Source: Mercenaria mercenaria
Lineage: Eukaryota > Mollusca > Bivalvia > Venerida > Veneridae
DNA length: 64,000 nucleotides
Reading direction: 5' to 3'
Assembly (NCBI RefSeq): GCF_021730395.1
Contig: NC_069362.1
Coordinates: 62,389,501 to 62,453,500 of the forward strand
Positions within the stretch are counted from its first letter, which is position 1. Each line of letters starts with the position of its first letter. Position numbers and translations under genes: made by a program. A model generated the notes under the pieces. It saw only the letters and a program-made list of their open reading frames with translations, did no database searches and was not told where the DNA came from. Positions 24,216 through 34,345 of this stretch are shown here, piece after piece.

Positions 24216-26188
24216 AATGTCTTCGGCTGAAGGGCTTGGCTTATTGTTGCTGGTTCCTGGTTGCAGAAGGGAGCTAACTGTCTGAAACGCTGAATCTGAA
24301 AGCGAGAGAGAGCGTCAGCTATGCTATTGTCTTTGCCCTTTACGTGCCGAGCTATGAAATGAATATTTTGCTGAAGACAATACAGTACTAGTTTCCTTAA
24401 TAGAAACATAATGGAATTCAATTTTGAAGATTGTTTGTTGATGATAGCTACCAGAGCTTCATTGTCAGTGCAAAAAACAATGGTGTGATTTTTCCAAAGA
24501 TGCCCCCAAGTGAAAACAGCTAAAAGTATTGGATAGAATTCAAGGAAAGTTATGTTGGCTTTATGCCACTCCTCAGGAAAAGCCCCAAAGAACCAGTTGC
24601 TTTTATAAACAGCGCCATAACCCTTCGCTCCGGAGGCGTCAGTATACAAAAAGAGGTTGTCGCTTGTCAGTAACTTGTCATTGATAAACATTGATACCCC
24701 ATTAAAATCATTCAGGAACTTTAACCACATTAGCATATCTGCTCTGGCAGATGGTCTTAGTTTTACTTTAAAATGCAGTTTTTTAACCCCTATTGACAAG
24801 TTTATCAGTCTTCGCAGAAAGGCCCTTCCGGGTTTGACAACCGAACATGCAAAGTTAAGCAAGCCTATCAGGGATAAAAGAACTCTCAATGTGCAAGTAT
24901 TTTTGTTGCACAATTCCTGCAGGAGAGACGCTGCTTTGGCCAACTTATCGTCTGGTAACCTTGCCTGCATTAAAACAGAATCTAATGTGATCCCAAGAAA
25001 TGTCATGACTGTACTAGGGGCAAATGTCTTATCGGCATTAAGAGGGACGCCTAGAATATTGCACATCTTACAGAAAGAACTGAGGGCTTTTTGTGCCTCG
25101 GCGAAAGTGGGCGCTATAAAGAGGAAGTCATCGAGAATTTTAACTATACAGCGAATCCCAAATTTGTTTTTAGCTATCCATTTGAGCGCTGTGCTAAATG
25201 TTTCAAAGATCTGGCAGCTAGAGGATGCACCCATAGGAAGACATTTATCATAGTAAAACTGGTTGGACCATTTGAAACCTAAAAGACTGCGGTCATCCGG
25301 ATGGACAGGTATGATTCTAAAAGCTGACTGTATATCTGTTTTTGCCATGAATGCACCTCTACCCATAAATTTTAAGTTAGCTATGGCATCCTCAATAGAC
25401 TCATAGGAAACCTCTGTACATGAGGAAGGTATCTGATCATTAACCGAATCACCGGAGTTGCGGGGATATGACAGGTGGTGTATCATTCTGAACTCTCCCG
25501 GCTCTTTTTTGGGTACAACGCCAATTGGGGAAACTCTGAAATTTTCTAACGGTATTTCAGTAAAAGGTCCTGCAATTCGATTTGCTTCGAGTTCTTTTGA
25601 AAGTTTTGCAGCAACCACCGAAGCATGGTCTTTTGCGGATTTGAGGTTTGGGCTATTTGAGCTGGTTCTGGAACCTTGAAAATTTATATTGAAACCACAG
25701 CGGAAACCGTTGACAAGATATTTATTTAATTTTGGGTCATAACCACTGAGTAAGTCTGACAGGTTTTCCCAATGAACCGGTGTAACAATATCCGTCTGAT
25801 TATTTCTGGGAGAACTTATTTGCTTGAAGGTTTGGCCTACTTGAGGGGGTTTGAACTGAGGTAGAGGTGGGGTTTTGCTGGGATGCTTCTCCAGACTTTT
25901 TCCAGCACCTAAACTGGGGGTGGTTACCAAAGCAATTCCTACACTTGTGGGGGTAATTGCATCCCTGACAGTGTTCGCCCCTGTTGAATTTGTGGCAGGA
26001 TTTTCTTGGCTGGCCCGTTTTTGGGCCCGTGAAGCGAAAGGGCTGTTTCTGATTGTGGGCCTTGATAAAAAGCTCATGGTGAATTGAGTCCCAAGGGACA
26101 GGGTGGTGTTGACGGAGCTGCCGGAAATTGGTATCATAGAAATGCCAATTACCTCTTGCTTTTGCAATTGACCTGATAGTATTGCCAT
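24191..26188 (-). CDS. Reverse transcriptase / RNase H of the Ngaro element
   Basis: The open frame of 665 codons encodes the polymerase. The RT domain spans about residues 215-405, with D285 in 'AKTDIQSAFR', 'LPMGASSS' at 317-324 and the catalytic 'LDDFLF' at 352-357. RNase H follows, with D517 in 'YTDASGAKGYG', E550, D575 in 'CTDNEA' and D625 in 'NSIADALSRF'. No methyltransferase domain follows, unlike DIRS1-type elements. The first ~130 codons overlap the Gag-like ORF in another frame and may not be translated as such. Overlapping frames are usual in this family. It looks whole. Confidence 0.92.
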   Translation of the reverse strand: MAILSGQLQKQEVIGISMIPISGSSVNTTLSLGTQFTMSFLSRPTIRNSPFASRAQKRASQENPATNSTGANTVRDAITPTSVGIALVTTPSLGAGKSLEKHPSKTPPLPQFKPPQVGQTFKQISSPRNNQTDIVTPVHWENLSDLLSGYDPKLNKYLVNGFRCGFNINFQGSRTSSNSPNLKSAKDHASVVAAKLSKELEANRIAGPFTEIPLENFRVSPIGVVPKKEPGEFRMIHHLSYPRNSGDSVNDQIPSSCTEVSYESIEDAIANLKFMGRGAFMAKTDIQSAFRIIPVHPDDRSLLGFKWSNQFYYDKCLPMGASSSCQIFETFSTALKWIAKNKFGIRCIVKILDDFLFIAPTFAEAQKALSSFCKMCNILGVPLNADKTFAPSTVMTFLGITLDSVLMQARLPDDKLAKAASLLQELCNKNTCTLRVLLSLIGLLNFACSVVKPGRAFLRRLINLSIGVKKLHFKVKLRPSARADMLMWLKFLNDFNGVSMFINDKLLTSDNLFLYTDASGAKGYGAVYKSNWFFGAFPEEWHKANITFLEFYPILLAVFTWGHLWKNHTIVFCTDNEALVAIINKQSSKLNSIMFLLRKLVLYCLQQNIHFIARHVKGKDNSIADALSRFQIQRFRQLAPFCNQEPATISQALQPKTLCKELKVC

Positions 26189-26900
26189 ACTGTGCTAATT
26201 GCTCAGCTTGTTCTGGATACCTTTGTCTGTAGACCGAGGAAAATATGGCAAATGTGTCCGTCCATTGTTCTATGGTTATGAACTTTTTAACATGGGTTTG
26301 GTTAATGGAGGAAACGCCTTCCTGTGAAATTGTAAATTGGAAGGATTCCTGTGTCTTATTAAATGCAGTGGAGAAATCTAAATATTCATTTGACCAAATT
26401 TTTTCTTTGATTTTGGTGGGAACCGATGCATATAGTGGGATAGTAGGTGAGGTTTGTAAAGTTAAAGAGCTAAAACACCCAGAGTCACCAGTACCTGACG
26501 TAGATAAGCTAGACGTAGATGCTGAAGGCTGGTTGTCTTCCCTTGACTTTTCTTCTGACCCGGATGGAACTGTGACGCTGTCCTTGGTAGGTTTCGTACA
26601 TTGTTGTGTGGCATCGGAAAGGGTTTCGTGGTCCAGTTTAGCCAGAGATCTCTTCACAATGTCATTTATTTTTGACTCTATAAGTTTTTCTAATCGTTCT
26701 GACATAATGTCGCCGTTCATGGCATCAAGTTCATTGTTAGCATCTTGATTTGGATCTTCCACTACCGATTGTCTTTTTGGCTGTTTAGGCGGCTGTGTTG
26801 AATTTGTTGTCACAGCTTTCCTTTTCACAGTGGACCGTGGTGCGCTTTTCGACGCCATACCCTGTTTTTGCTTGGACTTAGCCTTTCCTTGCCCTGGCAT
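25800..26900 (-). CDS. Gag-like protein of the Ngaro element
   Basis: The protein has 366 residues. It has a basic, low-complexity N-terminus (residues 1-45, rich in K, S, T and P), a Ser/Thr-rich linker (about 100-155) and a globular part (about 160-290) with 'TIEQWTDTFAIFSSVYRQRY'. A C-terminal Cys/His cluster runs from C302 to C332 (C302, H303, C311, C314, H318, C320, C323, H327, C332), which looks nucleic-acid binding. By position and composition it corresponds to the Gag-like ORF of DIRS-order elements, but I do not know its fold. It starts at the first ATG after the poly(T)-rich spacer. It looks whole. Confidence 0.8.
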   Translation of the reverse strand: MPGQGKAKSKQKQGMASKSAPRSTVKRKAVTTNSTQPPKQPKRQSVVEDPNQDANNELDAMNGDIMSERLEKLIESKINDIVKRSLAKLDHETLSDATQQCTKPTKDSVTVPSGSEEKSREDNQPSASTSSLSTSGTGDSGCFSSLTLQTSPTIPLYASVPTKIKEKIWSNEYLDFSTAFNKTQESFQFTISQEGVSSINQTHVKKFITIEQWTDTFAIFSSVYRQRYPEQAEQLAQYGNTIRSIAKARGNWHFYDTNFRQLRQHHPVPWDSIHHELFIKAHNQKQPFRFTGPKTGQPRKSCHKFNRGEHCQGCNYPHKCRNCFGNHPQFRCWKKSGEASQQNPTSTSVQTPSSRPNLQANKFSQK

Positions 26901-26989
26901 TTCTGTAAATTAGTATATGTAAGAATTAGAATTCGTAATGTAACTTTACATTCAAATGATTTAGTGTTCCATTGCTATTGGAAAATGTC

Positions 26990-26994
<5 letters not shown>

Positions 26995-27028
<34 letters not shown>

Positions 27029-27301
27029 TATATGTATATCTAAATACATTTATATAAATGCATAAAAAAGCTGTAAGTTCACTATACATGAAATGTTATA
27101 ATTATCAGACTAAAATATACATACTCATAATTAACCCTTATAAGAAAAGAAATAAATTTATGTTATAAGATGGCATTATGTAACATTTTTTTTTTTTTTT
27201 TTTTTTTTTGGTAAGTAATGGAAAGGGGGACAACTGGTATCGATTTTTAAATTTTCCATATTGGAGTTACTTCCCCTAACGATTTTTTTTTTTTTTTTTT
27301 T
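26995..27301. repeat. Three long poly(T) tracts upstream of the Ngaro gag
   Basis: T runs lie at 26,995-27,025 (31 nt), 27,186-27,208 and 27,283-27,301, with a fourth at 28,099-28,118. On the element's coding strand these are poly(A) tracts, all within the spacer between the hydrolase and gag ORFs. Confidence 0.85.
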
Positions 27302-27581
27302 GATATCATTTATCCGAATGAATTCCGTAAATACATGCAATGGTTTAAATGTGTAAAATTGTATACATCATATGCTGTGAAATGAAATTCACATGCTGTG
27401 AAAATCAAACAGCATTTTATACTGTGTCACAAAATATATGTAGATAAGTATACCCACATCAATCGAATGTAGCATAACAAACCTTTTATATGGCCAAATA
27501 ATAACAATGGGTCTTTCTAAAGATCCCCATTGTGGGTAAACTTAAGGCTATTTAAAATCATAATAAGCATAAGTGCTATGA

Positions 27582-27905
27582 AAGACACCACAGTGTTTAA
27601 GTCTATGACTCGCAGAAAAATTATAAATGTAAAATTGCCACTGCGCTTAAGCCAATCAATGACTCGCAGAAAAATTTATAAATACAAGATGTTACTGCGC
27701 TAAAGTCTATGACTCGCAGAAAAAGATAATAGCAAAATGCCACTGCGCTCAAGTCCAATGACTCGCAGAAAAATATAAAGGCAAAAAGCCAATGCGCTCA
27801 ATATAATGGTCGCAGAAAATACAAAAGCAGACATCACTGCACTTAAGTGTACAGCTCACAGGAAACATGGATGCAAAATGCACCGTAGTAAGTCTATGAC
27901 TTGCA
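27582..27905. repeat. ~50-bp minisatellite in the Ngaro spacer
   Basis: About six degenerate units are built on 'gccactgcgctcaagtc' followed by 'atgactcgcagaaaaa' and an A/T-rich linker. Units begin near 27,585, 27,635, 27,689, 27,738, 27,787 and 27,832, and they decay toward the right. The array lies between the SGNH ORF and the gag ORF. It lacks the exact repeats and unique spacers of a CRISPR array. Confidence 0.7.
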
Positions 27906-28335
27906 GAAGGTTATATCTGTATTGTAGTTGCCCCTCACATAAACATTATATCATTGCACGTGCGTTTTTGGATGAAATCTTGTGCAAAGTGATAGTCATA
28001 ATAGAGGCTAAACAATACAATGGCTTAAAAAAAATATATATATATATCTTTGTCGGATACCCAAACAGTAGCTTGTTGATTACTACTTTGGGGTACACTT
28101 TTTTTTTTTTTTTTTTTTAAACTTATTATCAGAAGTAACCTCTGTAGTCCAGGGTAAAAATCACTAAATATAAATGTTTAAATATCATGATAGGCCATTT
28201 TAACCAAAAAGCATAATAACTAAGTAGCCACATTGATATTTAACTTAAATAGGAAATTTTGTTTAAAGTAGATTGCATATATTACTTAAAATGTATGTTA
28301 ACGAGTTAGTTTAAAAAATACTCCCCTACGATCGT

Positions 28336-28950
28336 TTAGTAGGAGCTTCTTATCGCAGTCATGATTGCATGTCGTAAGGACCTGTAAAAGCGTCGTTGTC
28401 CAAATGGGCTGAGGTGGACCCCGTCAGCAGCAAAAATTGGTGTTTGCGCCTGGAATATCCTCTTGTGAGTCCAGAAACGAACTGCATCATGCGAATCAAC
28501 TAGTGTGCGGAGAATGCGATTAGCCAAAAGTCGTTTTTCATGATATAATTCTACCGACACGTTGTTTGGGTTCCTCCTAGTAAAAAGTTCACCAATAAAC
28601 ACAGACTTTACTCCAAAATCTTTGACCAGCATTAGACTGATTTCCTCCAGCGCATTGGCTATAATAAGGGGCTCCGCCGGAGAGTCCAGATCGTTCTCCC
28701 CTAGCTGCAGGATGACGATTGTTGGTTCAATGTCCAGGAGATATTCCCTAAACCGATCCTTGAATAATGTTGCCGCATCTTGGTAACTATTATGTGAATC
28801 GCATGCTTTGAGTCCACCTAGACCCCTGTGGAACACCGAACACTCTTTCAAGTCGTAGTTTCTTGCAAAATTTAGACGAGTAAATTCTATATTTAGTCGT
28901 CGAATGAAACTATGTCCTATTACTGCAACACAAAGGCGGTTGTCAGCCAT
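28336..28950 (-). CDS. SGNH/GDSL-family hydrolase ORF of the Ngaro element
   Basis: The 204-residue protein has the four SGNH blocks: the nucleophile motif 'VIGHSFIRRL' (S14), a glycine block 'HRGLGGLKA' (41-49), 'LQLGENDLDS' (block III, N86) and 'AADGVHLSPFG' with D176 and H179 completing a Ser-His-Asp triad. The family hydrolyses esters, but no substrate can be inferred. There is no signal peptide. It is the first ORF after repeat A1, about 1.4 kb upstream of gag, in the same orientation. It lies inside the split repeats, so it is part of the element and not a host gene. SGNH ORFs are known from CR1-like LINEs and, as I recall, from some Ngaro elements. Confidence 0.88.
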   Translation of the reverse strand: MADNRLCVAVIGHSFIRRLNIEFTRLNFARNYDLKECSVFHRGLGGLKACDSHNSYQDAATLFKDRFREYLLDIEPTIVILQLGENDLDSPAEPLIIANALEEISLMLVKDFGVKSVFIGELFTRRNPNNVSVELYHEKRLLANRILRTLVDSHDAVRFWTHKRIFQAQTPIFAADGVHLSPFGQRRFYRSLRHAIMTAIRSSY

Positions 28951-29109
28951 TCACAATGATTTCTGTACTTTGTGACAAAGTTTGTCTTCAAACGACACAG
29001 TATACCTTGTTTATGTATTCCGAATCCAAATTCCAATTAAATAACTGTATAAAATCAATATCAATAGACTTCAAATAAGATTAAAATGCTAATTTCCTTT
29101 GTATATCAA

Positions 29110-29288
29110 CCAAAACGCGTATTTTTCTTTGTGTTTATCTAACCCACGCTAAAGTCGACTGATTAATCCGGTTCTGACCAGTTTTGATAGAACTAAATTC
29201 CTGACCATTTGCCGTCATATTCCTGACGGTTACTCCCTCCCAGTTCATGTCATAAAATACGCTACACCGTGAAGTGTAGCTTCCCTTT
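29110..29288 (-). repeat. Split direct repeat A1 of the Ngaro element (5' terminal)
   Basis: This 179-bp stretch matches 21,552-21,730 with no visible difference and ends 'agcttcccttt' on the plus strand. Copy B sequence resumes immediately after it ('aatatcacacagtcaac'), matching 'aatataacacatca' of copy A near 10,536. Confidence 0.9.
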
Positions 29289-31059
29289 AATATCACACAG
29301 TCAACATTTTAATAGTTTGAGACAGGAAAACAAACAATTTTCTAACTTCTGTTAGCTTTTATCTGAACGGCCATCGTCCTGTTTACACACGAAGAAATAC
29401 AATAAGTTAGTGTTTGTTCTTTCGAAGTGATATTTGTTAGTTTAGTGCAAAGTATGCATAATACCGTCTAGGACTGAAAAGTGCTTATATGATTTTGTTT
29501 ATTATGCATTGAGTCCTACAGAGTATGTCCGCGCGTTGTTTAGCAACAGAGATGCCTACTTAGAAGTTTTTCTAGTTTTGTTTGTGATATTTAATGACCC
29601 ACGTGCAAATGCACAGCAACAAAAACAAAGTCAAATAACACCGTATGCATGAGATTCAATATTGCCGTTAAAAATGGATTTTAGTTGCACATTTATATAG
29701 TTATCGACATTAAATGAAACTGCTGCATACACTTGAAGGGCGTAGATCTAGTCATGTCAAACCAGAACAGAAAGTTGATAGAAAAATACCATTGAACATA
29801 GTAATCACAGAACTAGAAAATATTCTCAAGTCTCATACAGTTTGTAGCAGTAGTCGCAGTTTTGCTATCAAATAAAGTCAAATCCTTGATTCAGTTAAAA
29901 CCGTCTCTTGCGCTAAGTTAGAAAAATATCGAAAAATGTTTAGTAACTCCTACCGACATAATGGAGACGCATTTGTATTTACATGTATTCATATTTTCCG
30001 TCCCATGATTATTTGGTTCATTATGTTTTCTGTGATATATATGCATAATCATCTTTGGGATATATAACTTGCCTGATAACCCCTGTTTACACAACAGAAC
30101 AATATTAAGTTTGATACGTTTCGCTGCATTATTCATGAAAATAAGTCGGTGATATCAGACATCCTGTCAATCAAAAGTAACGACTATTCCGGTGAGAAAA
30201 CCTTAAACCAGAAATATTTTGAATGTTACAAATCGTAAGCAATTGGGGGTTTCAGATATGCTGAATACGCATTATATATCTCTGTTAATGCTTTCGAGCA
30301 AAGTTCTAAAAAAAGCAGCTACAACGTTATTGCCACCGAAAGATATTTAGCCTTGTTGGTATATAAAATATTTCAGTTCCCGCAACTACTATTTATAAAC
30401 AATAAAATCTGTAAAAAGATCCTTTACATTTAAAAAAGACGTTTACATAAACGGTAGAATTGAGCCATATAAGTTGAAAGCCTCCGGAATCGACTTAAAG
30501 CTGTCCAGAGAAATTTTTTGCTGTGCAAAAACTGAAGACATATTTCTTAAAGTAGGTATTAAGATAGCATCTAAACACCCTTCGTTCATGTAACAGGTAC
30601 GCATCTTTATTGATTGAAAGAATTTCACAGACGTATATAAAACTACACTTTCATTTTCTGTTATACAATTTAAGACTCGTGTCTTCCCTGTACCTATAAT
30701 ACAGCACCGGTATGGATATATTTTTCAACTGACTTAAAAAGCTTTTGTGTAAATACCTTTGCATGTTTCCAACAACAATTTCGGGTTAAGACATTTGATT
30801 TAAGTTCGGCTGTCGATTTAAGTTTGGATGAGTATTGGCTGTCTATTAGTGGTAAAACTTGACGACCTCTTCTCAAAAAGGTTGACCAATTTTACCTTTT
30901 GTTTGTAACAAATATGTATTGATAAATATTACCATGATACCGCCACCTGAGCGTAAAATGTGGATAAATGCATTGATATAAAGAAACACGTCCACTTTTT
31001 GCTCTGTCATAACAGTAACAGAATGTATGTGTTATTCCTAGGCAGTCTATACACACTAC

Positions 31060-34000
31060 CATTCAAAACAGACAATGCTAACACAATAACTTCATTCATT
31101 ATTCATAAAGGAATACGGAGTCTATCCATGTATAGCAACAGAGATGTCTTTTTAGAAGTGTTTGTAGTCTGTTTTTTTTTACATTTACCAGTACAGATGC
31201 AAATGCACAGCATCAAAGATATGTGTAAGAAACAAAGTATAACGGGTGTGTTATAGTGTGTGAAAAAAAAGGCCTAATGTCCTCATGCGTTTTGTAAACA
31301 CAGCCGTAGGTATATTAGATTCAAATTTGACATTTAAAAACATGAAAAATGACTTCATATAGTATACTTAATGTCACTTAAAACGGGCTTTTTAAACACT
31401 CAACTGTTACTACATGACATTTAATTATGAATGTAGCTCTGTATGCAAACATAATTTATATCGTTCTTATTATCACTTTTTGCGACAACGAACGTTTCGG
31501 CCAAGGAGTTTTATCCATTTACATGCACACGTCACATATTACATATTTTGCAATTATTCTGACTAACAAAAATATAAAATAAGTATAGTAACGTATATAT
31601 CGTAGTAATACGATCCCAAATGAAGAAAAATCTTCACTTGCGTTAAGAAGAAGAGGACATCTTGAACTACAATCAATTCTAGAATGCTTAGAAACACCTG
31701 TCAGCATCTTTGAGAACTGTGTTCCTTTGCAAGTTTGTTTGCCCTCGTTGTGTCACGTTAATTGTGTTTTTGTACTCTTTACTTGATTGATTGGTACACA
31801 TCCATCCACTCACTGTTAAAGAGTTTTGTTTTATGGTGTTGTTTTCTTGGAACGTGAATATTCCCTTTAGATCTTTACATATTTATATAACTCATCTTTG
31901 TAACAATAACAATATTCAAATTGATATCTTTGGTGTGGTGTTAGATACTTTATTCATGAAAGAAAGTGATATCGACATAAATAATACTTTGCGGCTATTC
32001 AAAAGGACAAAAATCTACAAATCTGGAATGTTTCATATTAGAAGCAATCGAAAGGTACAGATTCATTATAGGTAAATTAATATGCAGTCTGTGCATCTAC
32101 GTTTTCAGCTGTATAATATATTAGATAATAAAAACTATGAATGCAATTTCATTGCCACCGTAAGACGCTGTGGTCGCGTTTTGGTTTACATACCAGTTCC
32201 CAAAACGCCTTATTAGACTAAGGAGTTTTATTTAACTCTTAAAAGGCGGTACAATTTTGACATCAAATCCGTAGTCTCTCGAGTCTCCGATATTCGGTTA
32301 AAACAAACAGCTTTTCAAAACTTTGCTTTGCAGATAGGAATGACATAACTCTTTCTGTATATGTCAAATGAAGTAAATTTTTAGGCAAGAGTCAGGAGAC
32401 AGACATGTTTGTTGGAGATATATTTTATGGCAAAAAAAAATGAAAATAAATAGTATAAAATAAGCTTCTTCATGTTGTTAAAGTGTCCCAGTGGTCGAGC
32501 AGTTACGGTTGCTATTAGGAAGTCACTCAGATGGCTTACGGAAGGTCGGTGGTTCTACACAGGTGCGTGGCCGTAATAAAACATACCGGCATCTGAGGAT
32601 CGTTGTCCACCACCAAAGCTAGAATCTGTGATATGGCCCATAGATAATGTCGGTGTAACGTTGGGCCGAACAAAAATCATGTTGCCGAAACAAGATCAAA
32701 TGGCCTTTGCTGCGTAAACATAATTATATAGAGTTAAAAGAAATATTTACCTATTGATGATCATTATAAAATTTACATGTGTCCATTCTGATCAATATAG
32801 TAGTGGTTCTTGATCATATCAGTTGATCAACATTTTCGTTTTTGTCGCGTTGAGCGGCATGCGGAGTTTCCACTTTTTCTATGATATAAACTTAATAAAA
32901 TCTTAACATTATTAATCATAACTGTCATATTTGGTAAAATATAAAAGACGATTCTTTGAAAACATAGAATGTAACCAAGCAAAGTAATAGCAGAGTCTGA
33001 CTTGGTTTGACAATCTGTTCATGACAAGTAATCAAATGCGCAGCATCTCTCGCGCCTAAGGTCTAAGGAAGACACCATTATGCAGAAAGAATGAATTAAC
33101 TCGACGATCAAATTGTAACAACGGGACCACTTTTACTGTCACCACACGTCACTTAAATATTGCTGTCTTCAAGACATAATTCTGATCAGAAACACAGAAA
33201 TATGTAAACCGATCAGATCTTGTTATTTCTATATTCTGTATGTCAAATCTTCATAAATATTCAGTAGGGAAATGTGTTGTAACGACAGAGAAAGCCTTTT
33301 AGTTTATATTTCATACAGTGACATTTTCCTTGGCTTAGTATTAAATTACTTCATATTAGATTCCTTAATCAATAATGATATAAAAGGACAAAACTTCTAA
33401 TACAACCAAACTCAAACACAAGTAAAAAAACAACAAGTAAATGCTCAGCTTTAAAAATGCGACTGAATTGTATGAGTAAATTGCAAATGACCATTTTAAT
33501 GAAAAAACTTATCTTACTAGTACTGGTTCCGTTCGTTATTTGTGATGGATATTGAATACTTATTAGATTTCACAGACTCACATAATAGAGCTCTGACAGG
33601 GAGTTAATCTTATAACTTAAAATAGTTGTTATTTCAACTTCTTTGAAGAAATAACTAATGCATTTATTTGGTTATATTAAGTGTTCCATACATGAGATAG
33701 ACCAATGTTAATGCTAATGCTTTTCTACAACGAGAGTTTAAAATGTTACCTAAAATTACGAAATTATACAGCACTCGCTCTAAGAAATGTGTCGACTCTA
33801 AACGAAATTGTATTAAAAATGCTAGTCAGAATTCTTCTGAAATTATTTTTAAGGCAGAAAAATAGATACTTTACGTTGCGAAACAAACGAACTTGTCTAA
33901 AATGTCAATTCCAGGCACATTCAGTTTTGACACATTATCATTTTATAGCATGGGATCACAAAACGGATGGTGCGTATTTCTTTTCTATTTTTGTTTTCTA

Positions 34001-34345
34001 ATTAAAGTTGAATTTTCAAATAATTGTATATGACACATCTGTTGTCTATTAAGCTTTTATTTAGAAATAACAAACCAACATTACATGCAAAGATGCAGTA
34101 TTTTTATTTCATAAAATCCCTGTTACATAAACACTCCGAACATAAAAGCTAAGACATGCCGTTACAGATGATTTAAAAGACGTCCTCAGATAATCGGTCC
34201 CGTTATTTAAGGTTGAAATTAGGTCAGAAGTAGGAAAATATAACGAGAAAATACTACATAGACATATGAAGACGCGTGCATAACATACTATACTCCCACC
34301 AATATATTGTCAAGAGATCAATTTCACTCACGTCTTTACAAAACG
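31060..34345. repeat. Tandem segmental duplication, copy C (truncated)
   Basis: Positions 31,937-33,060 match 1-1,100, and 33,090-34,345 match 1,115-2,345 and 12,725-14,000 / 15,060-15,400. Similarity ends near 'aatatattgtcaagagatca' (34,325), after which the sequence is unrelated. Positions 31,060-31,936 have no close copy in the window but resemble 10,740-11,340 weakly, so they form part of a diverged second module X. An ~85-bp stretch near 32,795-32,880 is not matched in copy A. Confidence 0.75.
32483..32680 (+). mobile_element. tRNA-headed bivalve SINE, copy C
   Basis: This is the ortholog of 582-778. It has a degenerate tRNA-like head ('gtggtcgagcagttacggtt'), 'ggcttacggaaggtcggtgg' and an end near 'taacgttgggccgaac'. 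Confidence 0.65.

Larger units (their letters stand above)
21179..29288 (-). mobile_element. Ngaro-type tyrosine-recombinase retrotransposon (DIRS order), complete-looking
   Basis: On the coding (minus) strand the order is A1 (29,288-29,110), SGNH hydrolase, Gag-like ORF, RT/RNase H, tyrosine recombinase, B1 (21,949-21,731), A2 (21,730-21,552), a ~154-bp spacer, then B2 (21,397-21,179). A1 and A2 are 179 bp and identical by eye. B1 and B2 are 219 bp with one visible difference. The A1-ORFs-B1A2-B2 layout is the split-direct-repeat structure of Ngaro/PAT elements, and the lack of a methyltransferase domain favours Ngaro. It looks whole, with no obvious breaks in its main ORFs. The near-identical repeats indicate a recent insertion. 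No target-site duplication is seen, as expected for recombinase-mediated integration. Confidence 0.9.
12719..31045. repeat. Tandem segmental duplication, copy B (interrupted by several elements)
   Basis: Copy B starts at 'gaatgaatta' near 12,719 and follows copy A from about position 1,110. It runs to about 31,045, where sequence equivalent to the end of copy A (12,660) is reached. Copy B carries insertions that copy A lacks, at 13,859-15,076, 15,434-15,633, 16,861-17,519 and 21,179-29,288. It lacks about 400 bp present in A (about 5,003-5,405), the 5,428-7,146 insert and the hairpin at 8,584. No host gene was recognised in it. Confidence 0.85.

Noticed and set aside
24657-25253. 198-codon plus-strand ORF
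   Set aside because: It lies antisense to the RT/RNase H frame, which has clear catalytic motifs. The plus-strand translation has no recognisable domain.
26245-26748. 167-codon plus-strand ORF
   Set aside because: It is antisense to the Gag-like ORF, and its composition simply mirrors that frame.
27582-27905. CRISPR-like repeat array
   Set aside because: Units are degenerate, there are no unique spacers of constant length, and the context is a eukaryotic retrotransposon.
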